A stretch of 7,559 bases of DNA, taken from contig JAMDDA010000133.1 in NCBI GenBank assembly GCA_023488925.1, positions 1-7,559 of the forward strand. Reading direction: 5' to 3'. Both the position numbers and the translations under genes were made by a program. Positions within the stretch are counted from its first letter, which is position 1, and the number at the start of each line of letters is the position of its first letter. The notes beneath the pieces are model-generated. The model worked only from the letters and a program-made list of their open reading frames with translations. It was not told the origin of the DNA and searched no databases. This stretch comes from Actinomycetota bacterium. Its GTDB lineage: Bacteria > Actinomycetota > Thermoleophilia > RBG-16-64-13. Shown piece by piece: positions 1-6,142 of this stretch.

Positions 1-639
1 CCCTGGCCGCTCGTCCACGCCGGTGGTGATGCGGGTGCAGGGAGCGCACCCCAGGGACCGGTAGCCCTGGGCGTACAAGGGATTCACCGGTACCTGGTGC
101 AGGGCCAGGTACTGCCAGACCTCCCGCTCGTACCACAGCAAGATGGGGTTGAGTTTGATCAGGCCCGGGTCCCGCTCCTCGATCTCCAGGAAATCGGTGC
201 GGGTGCGACCTTCGGTGCAGCGCAGACCCGTCACCCAGCAGGCCACCTCGAGCTCTTCGATGGCGCGGCGGGTGGGCTCCACCTTGAGGATGTCGCAGCA
301 GGCATCCGGATCGGTCTCGTAGAGGCGCTCGGGGATCTCGGCGTCGCTCTTGTAGACGGCGAGCTCGGGGTGGCGGGCGACGAGCTCGGTCATGAAGGCC
401 ACCGTCTCCGGTGGCTTGAAGCGGGTGGTGACCACGAAGCCGCGTATGTCGGGCGAGACCCGCTTGGCCAGGTGCCAGACGGCCATGGAGTCCTTGCCCA
501 GGCTGTTGGCCACCACCAGGCCCTCGCCGTACTCCTCGTACGCCTCGCGGATGAGACCCAGGGAACGGTCGACCTTCTGGGCGAAGTCGAGACCGTCGAC
601 GAGGCTCTTGATGTCTTCAACAGTTGCTTTGGGGGGCAT
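1..639 (-). CDS. cysH: CysH-type APS/PAPS reductase, C-terminus cut by window edge
   Basis: This enzyme reduces adenylylated sulfate (APS or PAPS) to sulfite in cytoplasmic sulfate assimilation, normally with thioredoxin as electron donor. The 213 visible residues show a PP-loop-type nucleotide site (NSLGQDS, residues 45-51), a CC pair (C114, C115) and a GCAPC motif (C198, C201). This CC...CxxC pattern is the [4Fe-4S] ligand set typical of APS-using CysH, so APS is the likelier substrate. The family's C-terminal catalytic cysteine (ECGLH motif) would lie beyond the left edge. Some motifs differ from textbook CysH: TTRFKPPET (71-79) stands where a DTG...PET motif is usual, and TGLRCTEGRTRTDF (137-150) replaces TGIRR-type sequence. 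The ATG is preceded by a strong GGAAAGGAG site 7 nt upstream. It is the last visible gene of the sulfate operon, 4 nt after cysA. A CysD-like role was considered, but the cluster cysteines argue against it. Confidence 0.9.
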   Translation of the reverse strand, partial: MPPKATVEDIKSLVDGLDFAQKVDRSLGLIREAYEEYGEGLVVANSLGKDSMAVWHLAKRVSPDIRGFVVTTRFKPPETVAFMTELVARHPELAVYKSDAEIPERLYETDPDACCDILKVEPTRRAIEELEVACWVTGLRCTEGRTRTDFLEIEERDPGLIKLNPILLWYEREVWQYLALHQVPVNPLYAQGYRSLGCAPCTRITTGVDERPG

Positions 640-643
640 GGTG

Positions 644-1726
644 CTACTCCTTTCCGAGGGTTGTCTGCGTCGCGGGCCCCTCGGTCACGAAGACCGAGAG
701 ACGCCGGGGCACGATGTAGGCGGTGTCGCCGATGGCCAGCCCGAGGCGCTCCCACTCCTCGGGGCGCAGCTCCAGGTGTAGGGTGGATCGGCACGGCTGG
801 GCGATGAGCATGAGTTTGACAGCCGGTCCCGTATTCTTCGCGTGGGCGATCCTCACCGCAACGTGCATCTCTCCGTTCCCGGTCCGGCGAAGCTCCATTT
901 CGTGGTTGCGCAGGTAGGCGGTCGCCGGTAAGGGGGTCTCGCCGGGATACTCGGGGTATGGGATCTCCAGGCCGCCGAACGAAGCCCGCCCGCAGCTCAC
1001 GCAGCCGTGCAGTACATTGACGTCGCCCAGGAAGTCGGCTACGAAGGCATTGGCGGGGCACTGGAAGAGGTGATGGGGCGCGCCGACCTGCTCGATCCGG
1101 CCGCGGTTCATCACTACCACCTCGTCGGCCACCTCGAAGGCCTCTTCCTGGTCGTGGGTGACGAAAATGCTGGTCAGGTGCATCTCTTCGTGCAGCCGGC
1201 GGAGTGACTGGCGCAGCTCTACCCTCACCTTGGCATCCAGAGCTCCGAAGGGCTCGTCGAGCAGGAGAACCTTGGGCCGGATGGCGAGGGCTCGGGCCAG
1301 GGCCACGCGCTGGCGCTGACCCCCGGACAGCTCGGCGGGGAAACGGCAACCCAGGCCTTCGAGCTGGACGTACGCCAGGAGCTCTTCCACGCGCTCTTGC
1401 ACCTCCCGCTGCGGAAGGCCGCGCACGCGCAGGCCGAAGGCCACGTTCTCGAACACGCTCATGTGCCCGAAGAGGGCGTAGTGCTGAAAGACCAGGCCGA
1501 CGTTGCGCTGCCGGGGCGGCCGGCGGGTCACGTCTTCACCGCCGATCACGATGCGACCGCTGTCGGGGACCTCCAGCCCTGCGATCACCCGGAGCAAGGT
1601 GGTCTTGCCCGATCCCGAAGGCCCGAGGAGGGCGAGGAGCGAGCCGGCGGGCACCTCCAGGCTCACGTCGTCCAGCGCGGTATAGACGCCGAATCTCTTG
1701 CTCACGTTCGCTGCTTCGACGTTCAC
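644..1726 (-). CDS. cysA: Sulfate/thiosulfate ABC importer ATP-binding protein CysA
   Basis: This is the cytoplasmic ATPase that powers sulfate/thiosulfate uptake through the CysTW channel. The 360 residues show the full ABC set: Walker A GPSGSGKT (35-42), Q-loop Q81, signature LSGGQ (133-137), Walker B VLLLDEP (153-159), the GALD D-loop and switch histidine H191. A C-terminal domain from about residue 235 contains YLRNHEMEL (271-279), which resembles the LRPH-type segment of CysA/TOBE-like domains. The length matches the family. The start is GTG, one nucleotide after the cysW stop, with GAGGT five nucleotides upstream inside the cysW end, and the protein begins like CysA (NVSKRFG). Two cysteines form a CxxC (C242, C245) in the C-terminal domain, which I do not recall as a family feature. 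Sulfate versus thiosulfate cannot be separated from CysA alone, but the adjacent binding protein is Sbp-like. Confidence 0.95.
   Translation of the reverse strand: MNVEAANVSKRFGVYTALDDVSLEVPAGSLLALLGPSGSGKTTLLRVIAGLEVPDSGRIVIGGEDVTRRPPRQRNVGLVFQHYALFGHMSVFENVAFGLRVRGLPQREVQERVEELLAYVQLEGLGCRFPAELSGGQRQRVALARALAIRPKVLLLDEPFGALDAKVRVELRQSLRRLHEEMHLTSIFVTHDQEEAFEVADEVVVMNRGRIEQVGAPHHLFQCPANAFVADFLGDVNVLHGCVSCGRASFGGLEIPYPEYPGETPLPATAYLRNHEMELRRTGNGEMHVAVRIAHAKNTGPAVKLMLIAQPCRSTLHLELRPEEWERLGLAIGDTAYIVPRRLSVFVTEGPATQTTLGKE
647..655 (-). promoter_or_regulatory. Ribosome binding site of cysH, embedded in the cysA 3' end
   Basis: The minus strand reads GGAAAGGAG here, seven nucleotides before the cysH ATG. 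The same nine bases are the last three sense codons (Gly-Lys-Glu) of cysA, directly before its TAG stop. This fixes the cysH start and suggests translation coupled to cysA termination. Confidence 0.75.
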
Positions 1727-1727
1727 G

Positions 1728-2657
1728 TCACACCTCGACTGTCGTTACCTTGGCGGCCGGCCGGCCGCCGGGGAGGCTGCTCGTCCGCGCACTCGGTCGA
1801 TCGGCCCAGCCTGTTTCCCTGTGGATCGCCGCTCGTTCGGCGGCAGCCCGGCGCCGGGCGGCCCGCCAGCCAACGGCCCGCTTGGCCGCCAGGGTGAGCA
1901 GGGCCACGACCACGAGCAGGGAGGCCACCGAGAAGGCGGCGGCGAAGCTGTATTCGTTGTAGAGAATCTCTACGTGCAGGGGGATGGTGTTGGTTTCGCC
2001 CCGGATGTGCCCGGATACCACGGAGACCGCTCCGAACTCACCCAGGGTGCGGGCGTTGGCCTGGATCACACCGTAGAGCAGGCTCCACTTGATGTTGGGC
2101 AGCGTGACCCGCAGAAAGGTCTGTACACCGCCGGCTCCAAGCACCAGGGCGGCCTCTTCGGCCTCGTTGCCCTGGCTTTGCATGAAGGCGATGAGCTCCC
2201 GGGCCACGTAGGGAAACGTGACGAAGGTGGTCGCGAGCACGATGCCGGGTACCGCGAAGATGACCTCGATGCCCCGGGCGGCCAACCACCCACCGGCAAG
2301 ACCTTGGGCGCCGAAGAGCAGAACGAAGACGAGTCCGGAAACCACCGGTGACACGGCTACGGGCAGCTCGATCAACGTCACCAGCAGGCCCTTGCCGCGG
2401 AAATCGAACTTGCCGATGGACCAGCCCGCGGCCAGCCCGAAGATGGTGTTCAGCGGCACGGTGATGAGGGCCACGATGAGACTCAACCGAATGGCCGAGA
2501 GGGCATCGGGCTGGGCGATGGCCGCCACATAGGCGCCCAGACCCGCCGAAAAGGCCTGGGCGAAGACCAGCACCAGGGGCACCACCAGGAAGAGGCCGAG
2601 GAAACCGAGGGCCAACGTGGTCAGGAGGATCCGTACGATGCGGCGCTCGTCCATCAT
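1728..2657 (-). CDS. cysW: Sulfate ABC importer permease CysW
   Basis: One of the two membrane subunits of the sulfate importer; it pairs with CysT and contacts CysA. The 309 residues have several hydrophobic helices (about 9-36, 56-80, 90-116, 132-152, 238-258) and the cytoplasmic EAA loop [20 protein letters not shown] (167-186) that docks on the ATPase. It also carries the [15 protein letters not shown] stretch (204-218) common in CysW. I start it at the ATG at 2657, whose ATGATG overlaps the cysT TGA in a coupled arrangement. The next ATG (2654) is equally possible, with GGGA at better spacing. An in-frame ATG at 2687 would extend it 10 residues into cysT but has no ribosome site. The last 48 or so residues are a charged, Ala/Arg/Gly-rich tail beyond the last helix. 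Confidence 0.93.
   Translation of the reverse strand: MMDERRIVRILLTTLALGFLGLFLVVPLVLVFAQAFSAGLGAYVAAIAQPDALSAIRLSLIVALITVPLNTIFGLAAGWSIGKFDFRGKGLLVTLIELPVAVSPVVSGLVFVLLFGAQGLAGGWLAARGIEVIFAVPGIVLATTFVTFPYVARELIAFMQSQGNEAEEAALVLGAGGVQTFLRVTLPNIKWSLLYGVIQANARTLGEFGAVSVVSGHIRGETNTIPLHVEILYNEYSFAAAFSVASLLVVVALLTLAAKRAVGWRAARRRAAAERAAIHRETGWADRPSARTSSLPGGRPAAKVTTVEV
1752..1769. repeat. Perfect 18-bp GC palindrome in the cysW 3' end
   Basis: GGCGGCCGG followed at once by its reverse complement CCGGCCGCC gives a perfect 9+9 bp palindrome with no spacer. It lies inside the codons for the CysW tail, about 25 bp upstream of the cysA GTG. No T-run follows, so it does not look like an intrinsic terminator. 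As RNA it could only fold with a loop of a few central bases. It may simply reflect GC-rich coding sequence. Confidence 0.6.
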
Positions 2658-3520
2658 GCCATCCCGTAGCGCCGCCGGCTGCACCATTGGATGCCGTTGA
2701 TGGCGAAGAGAAGAAGGAACGAAGCCGCCAGCATCACGACCGCGATGGCCGTGGCACCCGCGTAGTCGAACTGCTCCAGCTTGGTCACGATGAGCAAGGG
2801 AGCGATCTCCGTGCGCATGGGCATGTTCCCCGAGATGAAGACCACGGAGCCGTATTCACCCAGGCCGCGCGCGAAAGCCAGGGCGAAACCGGTGAGGACG
2901 GCGGGGACCAGGTGGGGCAGGACGACCCGCCGCCAGGCGACCCAGCGGGACGCTCCCAGGCTGGCGGCGGCTTCCTCCATCTCCTGATCCATTCCTTCGA
3001 GAATGGGCTGGACGGTCCGCACCACGAACGGCAGACCGACGAAGGTCAGGGCGACCACCACCCCCAGGGGAGCGAAAGCCACCTCGATCCCCAGAGGCGT
3101 GAGCCACCGGCCGATCCAGCCTTCCCGACTGTAGGCGGCTGTGAGGGCGATCCCGGCCACCGCCGTAGGCAGGGCGAAAGGGAGGTCGACCAGGGCGTCG
3201 ACCAGGCTCCGCAGGGGGAAGCGGTATCGTACCAGGACCCAGGCCACCAGCAGCCCGAAGAAGGCGTTGAGCGCGGAGGCCAGGAAGGCGGCGGTGAAGC
3301 TCAGCCGGAAGGCCGCCAGTACCCGGGGCGTGGTGACGGTGGTCCACACTTCGCCCCAGCCCAGGCCGGCGGCTTTGAGAAAAAGCGCAGCGAGGGGAAT
3401 GAGCACGACCAGGCTTAGGTAGGTGAGGGTGTAGCCCAGGCCCAGTCCGAAGCCGGGGAGGATGTGCCGCCTGCGGCGATGGAGCCGGATGGGGAGGTGG
3501 GCCTCCTGCACTTCGTACAT
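2654..3520 (-). CDS. cysT: Sulfate ABC importer permease CysT (CysU)
   Basis: The partner membrane subunit of CysW in the sulfate importer. The 288 residues begin with a basic N-terminus (RLHRRRRH, 12-19), followed by hydrophobic segments near 27-50, 70-97, 108-130, 150-170, 204-220 and 256-276. The EAA loop [20 protein letters not shown] (182-201) contacts the ATPase. The stretch [15 protein letters not shown] (220-234) is highly typical of CysT. Length agrees with the family. The ATG at 3520 has GGAGG six nucleotides upstream and lies 25 nt after the sbp stop. Its TGA overlaps the cysW start by 4 nt. CysT rather than CysW is chosen from the [12 protein letters not shown] motif and its position directly after the binding protein. 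Confidence 0.94.
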   Translation of the reverse strand: MYEVQEAHLPIRLHRRRRHILPGFGLGLGYTLTYLSLVVLIPLAALFLKAAGLGWGEVWTTVTTPRVLAAFRLSFTAAFLASALNAFFGLLVAWVLVRYRFPLRSLVDALVDLPFALPTAVAGIALTAAYSREGWIGRWLTPLGIEVAFAPLGVVVALTFVGLPFVVRTVQPILEGMDQEMEEAAASLGASRWVAWRRVVLPHLVPAVLTGFALAFARGLGEYGSVVFISGNMPMRTEIAPLLIVTKLEQFDYAGATAIAVVMLAASFLLLFAINGIQWCSRRRYGMA

Positions 3521-3545
3521 GACGAGCCTCCGTCTGCCTGTCGAG

Positions 3546-4676
3546 CTACTTGCCGGGCGCGTACACGTGATCGAAGACGCCGCCGTCGGCGAAATGGGTC
3601 TGTTGGGCCTTCTCCCAGCCGCCGAAGACGTCGTCTACGGTGAAGAGCCGGATGTCGGGGAACTCGCCCCGGTGACGCGCGGCCACGGCCGCGAGCCGGG
3701 GTCGGTAATAGTGCCGGGCTGCGATCTCCTGGCCCTCTTCCGAGTACAGGTACTGCAGGTAAGCCTCCGCCACGGCCCGCGTGCCGCGGGCATCCACTAC
3801 CTTGTCCACCACGGCCACCGGGGGCTCGGCGAGGATGCTCGTGGAGGGCGTCACGATCTCGAACCCGCCTTCGCCCAGCTCCTTCAGCACCAGATAGGCC
3901 TCGTTCTCCCAGGCCAGCAGGACGTCACCGATCCCCCGTTCGACGAACGTGGTGGTAGAACCCCGCGCTCCGGAGTCGAGCACCGGTACATTCCGGTAGA
4001 GCCGGGTGACAAAATCCCGAGCCGCGCCCTCGTCTCCGTTGCTGCTCTTCAAGGCGTAGCCCCAGGCGGCCAGGTAGTTCCAGCGGGCGCCGCCCGAGGT
4101 CTTGGGGTTCGGGGTGACCACCTCGACATCGGGTCTCACCAGGTCGTCCCAGTCGGTGATCCCTTTGGGGTTCCCCTTGCGCACCAGGAACACGATGGTC
4201 GAGGTGTAGGGGGAACTGCGGTAGGGCAGTCGTTCCTGCCAACCCTCGGCGACGAGTCCCTGTTTGCGCAGGGCATCGATGTCGTAGGCCAGGGCCAGGG
4301 TGACCACATCGGCCTCCAGGCCGTCGATCACCGCCCGGGCCTGCTTGCCCGAGCCTCCGTGTGATTGCTTGACCGTGACCGTCTGGCCCGTCTTCTCGCG
4401 CCAGTAGGCGGCGAAGGCGGCGTTGTAGTCCTGATAGAACTCCCGGGTGGGATCGTACGAGGCGTTGAGGATCTCGACCGGTCCGCCGGCGGCCGGGAGC
4501 TCCGCTCCTCCGCCGTTTCCTGTCCGTCCGGGCGCCGGGGAGTTTGCAGTGGCGGCGAGATCGGAACCGGGCCCGGATCCAGAGGACGAGGTTCTCTGGG
4601 GATCCCAGAGAATCAGGGCGGCTATGGCGGCTGCCGCCGCCAGCACCAGCAGGGGGAGAGCGAGTTTGGTGAGCAT
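3546..4676 (-). CDS. sbp: Sulfate-binding protein of the ABC importer
   Basis: The extracytoplasmic receptor that captures sulfate and delivers it to CysTW. From about residue 66 of 376 the sequence closely follows E. coli Sbp as I remember it: [11 protein letters not shown] (71-81), [11 protein letters not shown] (103-113), [12 protein letters not shown] (121-132), [20 protein letters not shown] (190-209), [20 protein letters not shown] (233-252) and a HFADGG C-terminal region. This favours sulfate (Sbp) over the thiosulfate-preferring CysP. The N-terminus has a hydrophobic helix (about 5-24), then a Ser/Gly/Pro/Ala-rich linker of some 40 residues. There is no lipobox cysteine and no clear AxA cleavage site, so it may be a membrane-tethered receptor. 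The ATG at 4676 gives a normal signal region, with GGAGGAG 11 nt upstream. An in-frame TTG at 4736 was rejected because it lies in the promoter/leader. It is the first gene of the operon. Confidence 0.95.
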   Translation of the reverse strand: MLTKLALPLLVLAAAAAIAALILWDPQRTSSSGSGPGSDLAATANSPAPGRTGNGGGAELPAAGGPVEILNASYDPTREFYQDYNAAFAAYWREKTGQTVTVKQSHGGSGKQARAVIDGLEADVVTLALAYDIDALRKQGLVAEGWQERLPYRSSPYTSTIVFLVRKGNPKGITDWDDLVRPDVEVVTPNPKTSGGARWNYLAAWGYALKSSNGDEGAARDFVTRLYRNVPVLDSGARGSTTTFVERGIGDVLLAWENEAYLVLKELGEGGFEIVTPSTSILAEPPVAVVDKVVDARGTRAVAEAYLQYLYSEEGQEIAARHYYRPRLAAVAARHRGEFPDIRLFTVDDVFGGWEKAQQTHFADGGVFDHVYAPGK

Positions 4677-4687
4677 GGGGCGCTTCG

Positions 4688-4694
4688 CTCCTCC
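4688..4694 (-). promoter_or_regulatory. Ribosome binding site of sbp
   Basis: GGAGGAG on the minus strand lies 11 nt before the ATG at 4676. The spacing is longer than usual, but it is the only strong site near a start that gives a normal signal/anchor segment, so it decides the start. Confidence 0.6.
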
Positions 4695-4704
4695 GTTAGA
4701 AAAG

Positions 4705-4716
4705 CCGAGTAATCGG
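4705..4716 (-). other. Small hairpin in the sbp leader
   Basis: The minus strand reads CCGA-TTAC-TCGG, a perfect 4-bp stem with a 4-nt loop, ending 10 nt before the sbp ribosome site. It is too short to call a regulator, and I recognise no known riboswitch class in the roughly 65-nt leader. Confidence 0.3.
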
Positions 4717-4747
4717 ACCGAAATTAAAGCTGACAAGTATGACTGAC

Positions 4748-4776
4748 ATTGTGAGCTATAGGCGGCGCCGTGTCAA
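4748..4776 (-). promoter_or_regulatory. Sigma70-type promoter of the sulfate operon
   Basis: On the minus strand a perfect -35 TTGACA (4776-4771) is followed after 17 nt by CACAAT (4753-4748), matching the -10 consensus at four of six positions. Transcription would start near 4741, giving a leader of about 65 nt before sbp. The region is much more AT-rich than its surroundings. A second, weaker pair (TTGTCA at 4736-4731, 17 nt, ATTACT at 4713-4708) is possible. TGACA/TGTCA words at 4731, 4744 and 4771 could be regulator half-sites. Confidence 0.55.
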
Positions 4777-4827
4777 GGGGTTCCATCGCCGGGCGCACCG
4801 CCGGCCGCCCGCGGCGTGAAGGTCGGG

Positions 4828-4857
4828 TTGTCCGTCCGTGGGGGAACGGGATACCAT
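4828..4857 (+). promoter_or_regulatory. Weak candidate promoter upstream of the small ORF
   Basis: TTGTCC (4828-4833) and TACCAT (4852-4857) lie 18 nt apart, each matching consensus at four of six positions. Transcription would begin near 4864, about 26 nt before the ATG at 4890. The -10 sits in the centre of the inverted repeat 4841-4870. Confidence 0.3.
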
Positions 4858-4870
4858 AGCGGAGTTCCCC
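4841..4870. repeat. Inverted repeat GGGGAAC...GTTCCCC around a candidate -10
   Basis: GGGGAAC (4841-4847) and GTTCCCC (4864-4870) are perfect 7-bp arms separated by 16 nt. The centre contains the TACCAT -10 candidate. It could be an operator or a DNA/RNA hairpin; no T-run follows. Confidence 0.45.
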
Positions 4871-4889
4871 TTACGACACGTGTGAGGCC

Positions 4890-4967
4890 ATGAACAAGAG
4901 AAACAAAGTGGTCGCCCGCAAGCACCGGAAGAAGAAGGGCAAGAAGGTTTCGCTGCGCCATCAGTGA
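4890..4967 (+). CDS. Candidate 25-residue very basic small protein
   Basis: A short ATG-to-TGA frame encodes 25 residues, of which 8 are Lys, 4 Arg and 2 His, with no acidic residue. It starts MNKRNKVVARKH and has a KKKGKK core. Such composition is typical of tiny ribosome- or RNA-associated proteins, but I cannot assign a family. Its length is below usual gene-calling limits. GAGG lies only 2 nt before the ATG, which is tight spacing, and the upstream frame is closed by a stop at 4857, so no earlier start exists. A weak promoter candidate lies at 4828-4857. It stands alone between the divergent sulfate operon and the exporter operon. Lys codons are mostly AAG, and the local run of A/G is unlike the flanking GC-rich spacer, which mildly supports coding. 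A chance ORF remains possible. Confidence 0.5.
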   Translation: MNKRNKVVARKHRKKKGKKVSLRHQ

Positions 4968-5009
4968 GGCCGGTCGAGCCGGGTCGGCCCGGGGTCGGTG
5001 GCGTCTCAC
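4964..5009 (+). terminator. Possible stem-loop after the small ORF, without T-run
   Basis: GTGAGGCC (4964-4971) can pair with GGC-GT-CTCAC (5000-5009) with a 2-nt bulge, enclosing an inner CCGGG-TCGG-CCCGG hairpin (4979-4992). The outer arm overlaps the small ORF stop codon. There is no T-tract, so intrinsic termination is doubtful. GC-rich sequence folds easily by chance. Confidence 0.2.
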
Positions 5010-5088
5010 CGCGGCGATGCCCGATCCGCGGGTTCCGCCCGGAGGCACCGGCCGTCCGGGGTCGAGCCGCGTCCGCTCCGGGAACCGC

Positions 5089-5094
5089 TATCAT
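5089..5094 (+). promoter_or_regulatory. Candidate -10 element of the exporter operon
   Basis: TATCAT matches the -10 consensus at five of six positions and would start transcription near 5101, about 43 nt before the exporter ATG. No convincing -35 is seen at 16-18 nt. It is preceded by GGGAACCGC, a word shared in inverted orientation with 4856-4869. Confidence 0.35.
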
Positions 5095-5143
5095 GGGGCG
5101 GCGGCGAGCGGCCTACTCCAGCTACGGACAAGGCGGCAGATAG

Positions 5144-6142
5144 ATGGCGATCCTCGAGGCGCAGGACCTGGTCAAGATCTACCCGGGCGGCGTGAAGGCC
5201 GTCGACGGCGTCGGCTTCACGGTCGAAGAGGGGGAGATCTTCGGCTTTCTCGGCCCGAACGGAGCGGGCAAGACCACCACCATCCGCATGGGGGTGACCC
5301 TGCTCGCCCCCACCTCGGGCCGGATCGTGGTGGACGGTATCGACGTCACGCAGCACCCTGAGGAGGTACGCCGGCGCATCGGGTACGCGGCCCAGGCGGT
5401 CGGTGTGGACGACGACCTGACCGCCCGCGAGAACCTCGTCTTGCAGGGCCGACTGTACGGCCTGAGCAGCCGGCAGGCGGCCGCGAAAGCCGCCGAGCTC
5501 CTCGAGGTGATCGACCTGGCCGACGCGGCCGACCGGCGCGCGGGCACCTTCTCCGGGGGCATGCGCAAGCGCCTCGACCTGGCTCAGGCCCTTGTGCACC
5601 ATCCTCGCCTGCTCTTCCTCGACGAGCCCACCACCGGCCTCGACCCCCAGAACCGGCGGGCTCTGTGGAACTACCTGCGCGGGCTGAACGAGTCGGGGGT
5701 GACCATCTTCCTCACCACCCAGTACCTGGAAGAGGCCGACGTCCTCTGCGGGCGGTTGGCCATCATCGACCACGGCCGGATCAAGGTCGAGGGCGCGCCG
5801 GCGCGGCTCAAAGCCGGCCTGGGGGGCGACATGGTCACGGTCACCTTGCCGGGCGAGGCCGGCGACGGCGCCCTGGAGCGCACGCGCGCCGTACTCGCCG
5901 CCGTGCCCGGGTGTCACGACGTGACCACCCACGACAGCGCGGTGACCGTGGTGCTCGAGGACGGGGCGGCGCAGCTGGCCGGCCTGGTGCGGGCGCTCGA
6001 CGCCGCCCAGGTGCCGGTGGCCCGCCTGGAGCTGGCGGAGCCCACCCTCGACGACGTTTTCCTCCGTTACACCGGAGAGCGGCTGCGCGTCGAGGAGGTC
6101 AAGCCGCCCAATTTGATGATGCGCCGCCGGAGGAGGTCGTGA
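5144..6142 (+). CDS. DrrA-like ABC exporter ATP-binding protein
   Basis: Cytoplasmic ATPase of an ABC-2 type exporter, in the daunorubicin-resistance (DrrA) family of drug, lipid or polysaccharide export pumps. Its 332 residues hold Walker A GPNGAGKT (37-44), Q-loop Q84, signature FSGGM (136-140), Walker B LLFLDEP (156-162) and D-loop GLD (165-167). The switch position reads TTQYLEEAD (191-199), with Gln193 where most ABC ATPases have His; from memory DrrA-type proteins often have this Gln. The region after about 225, ending in TLDDVFLRYTGERLR, fits the DUF4162-like C-terminal domain of the family. A short arginine-rich end (RRRRRS) follows. The ATG has AAGGCGG seven nucleotides upstream, one mismatch from an ideal site. 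Its TGA overlaps the permease ATG by one nucleotide, so the two are co-translated partners. The substrate cannot be inferred. Confidence 0.93.
   Translation: MAILEAQDLVKIYPGGVKAVDGVGFTVEEGEIFGFLGPNGAGKTTTIRMGVTLLAPTSGRIVVDGIDVTQHPEEVRRRIGYAAQAVGVDDDLTARENLVLQGRLYGLSSRQAAAKAAELLEVIDLADAADRRAGTFSGGMRKRLDLAQALVHHPRLLFLDEPTTGLDPQNRRALWNYLRGLNESGVTIFLTTQYLEEADVLCGRLAIIDHGRIKVEGAPARLKAGLGGDMVTVTLPGEAGDGALERTRAVLAAVPGCHDVTTHDSAVTVVLEDGAAQLAGLVRALDAAQVPVARLELAEPTLDDVFLRYTGERLRVEEVKPPNLMMRRRRRS

Noticed and set aside
390..1349. Minus-strand 319-codon open frame across the cysA-cysH junction
   Set aside because: It is an Arg/Pro-rich shadow in another frame of two clearly identified genes.
1204..1962. 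Long plus-strand open frame rich in Arg, Ala and Gly
   Set aside because: It is a shadow of cysA and cysW. The minus strand shows complete ABC motifs, and the frame has low-complexity composition with no recognisable domain.
3462..4364. Plus-strand 300-codon open frame opposite sbp
   Set aside because: The minus-strand Sbp is near-identical in motif order to known sulfate-binding proteins, and the opposite frame has no domain or good start.
4677..4736. TTG-initiated N-terminal extension of Sbp by 20 residues
   Set aside because: It would place a charged stretch before the signal helix and start within the promoter/leader, with no ribosome site.
4677..4741. Riboswitch in the sbp leader
   Set aside because: The leader is about 65 nt and shows only a 4-bp hairpin. 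No SAM or other known riboswitch core is recognisable.
5006..5932. Minus-strand 308-codon open frame opposite the exporter ATPase
   Set aside because: High GC keeps opposite frames open. The plus strand holds an intact ABC ATPase with a good start.
5665..6141. In-frame upstream extension of the permease (159 codons)
   Set aside because: It overlaps the ATPase in another frame with Arg/Gly-rich sequence. The ATG at 6142 has a strong ribosome site and a normal permease N-terminus.
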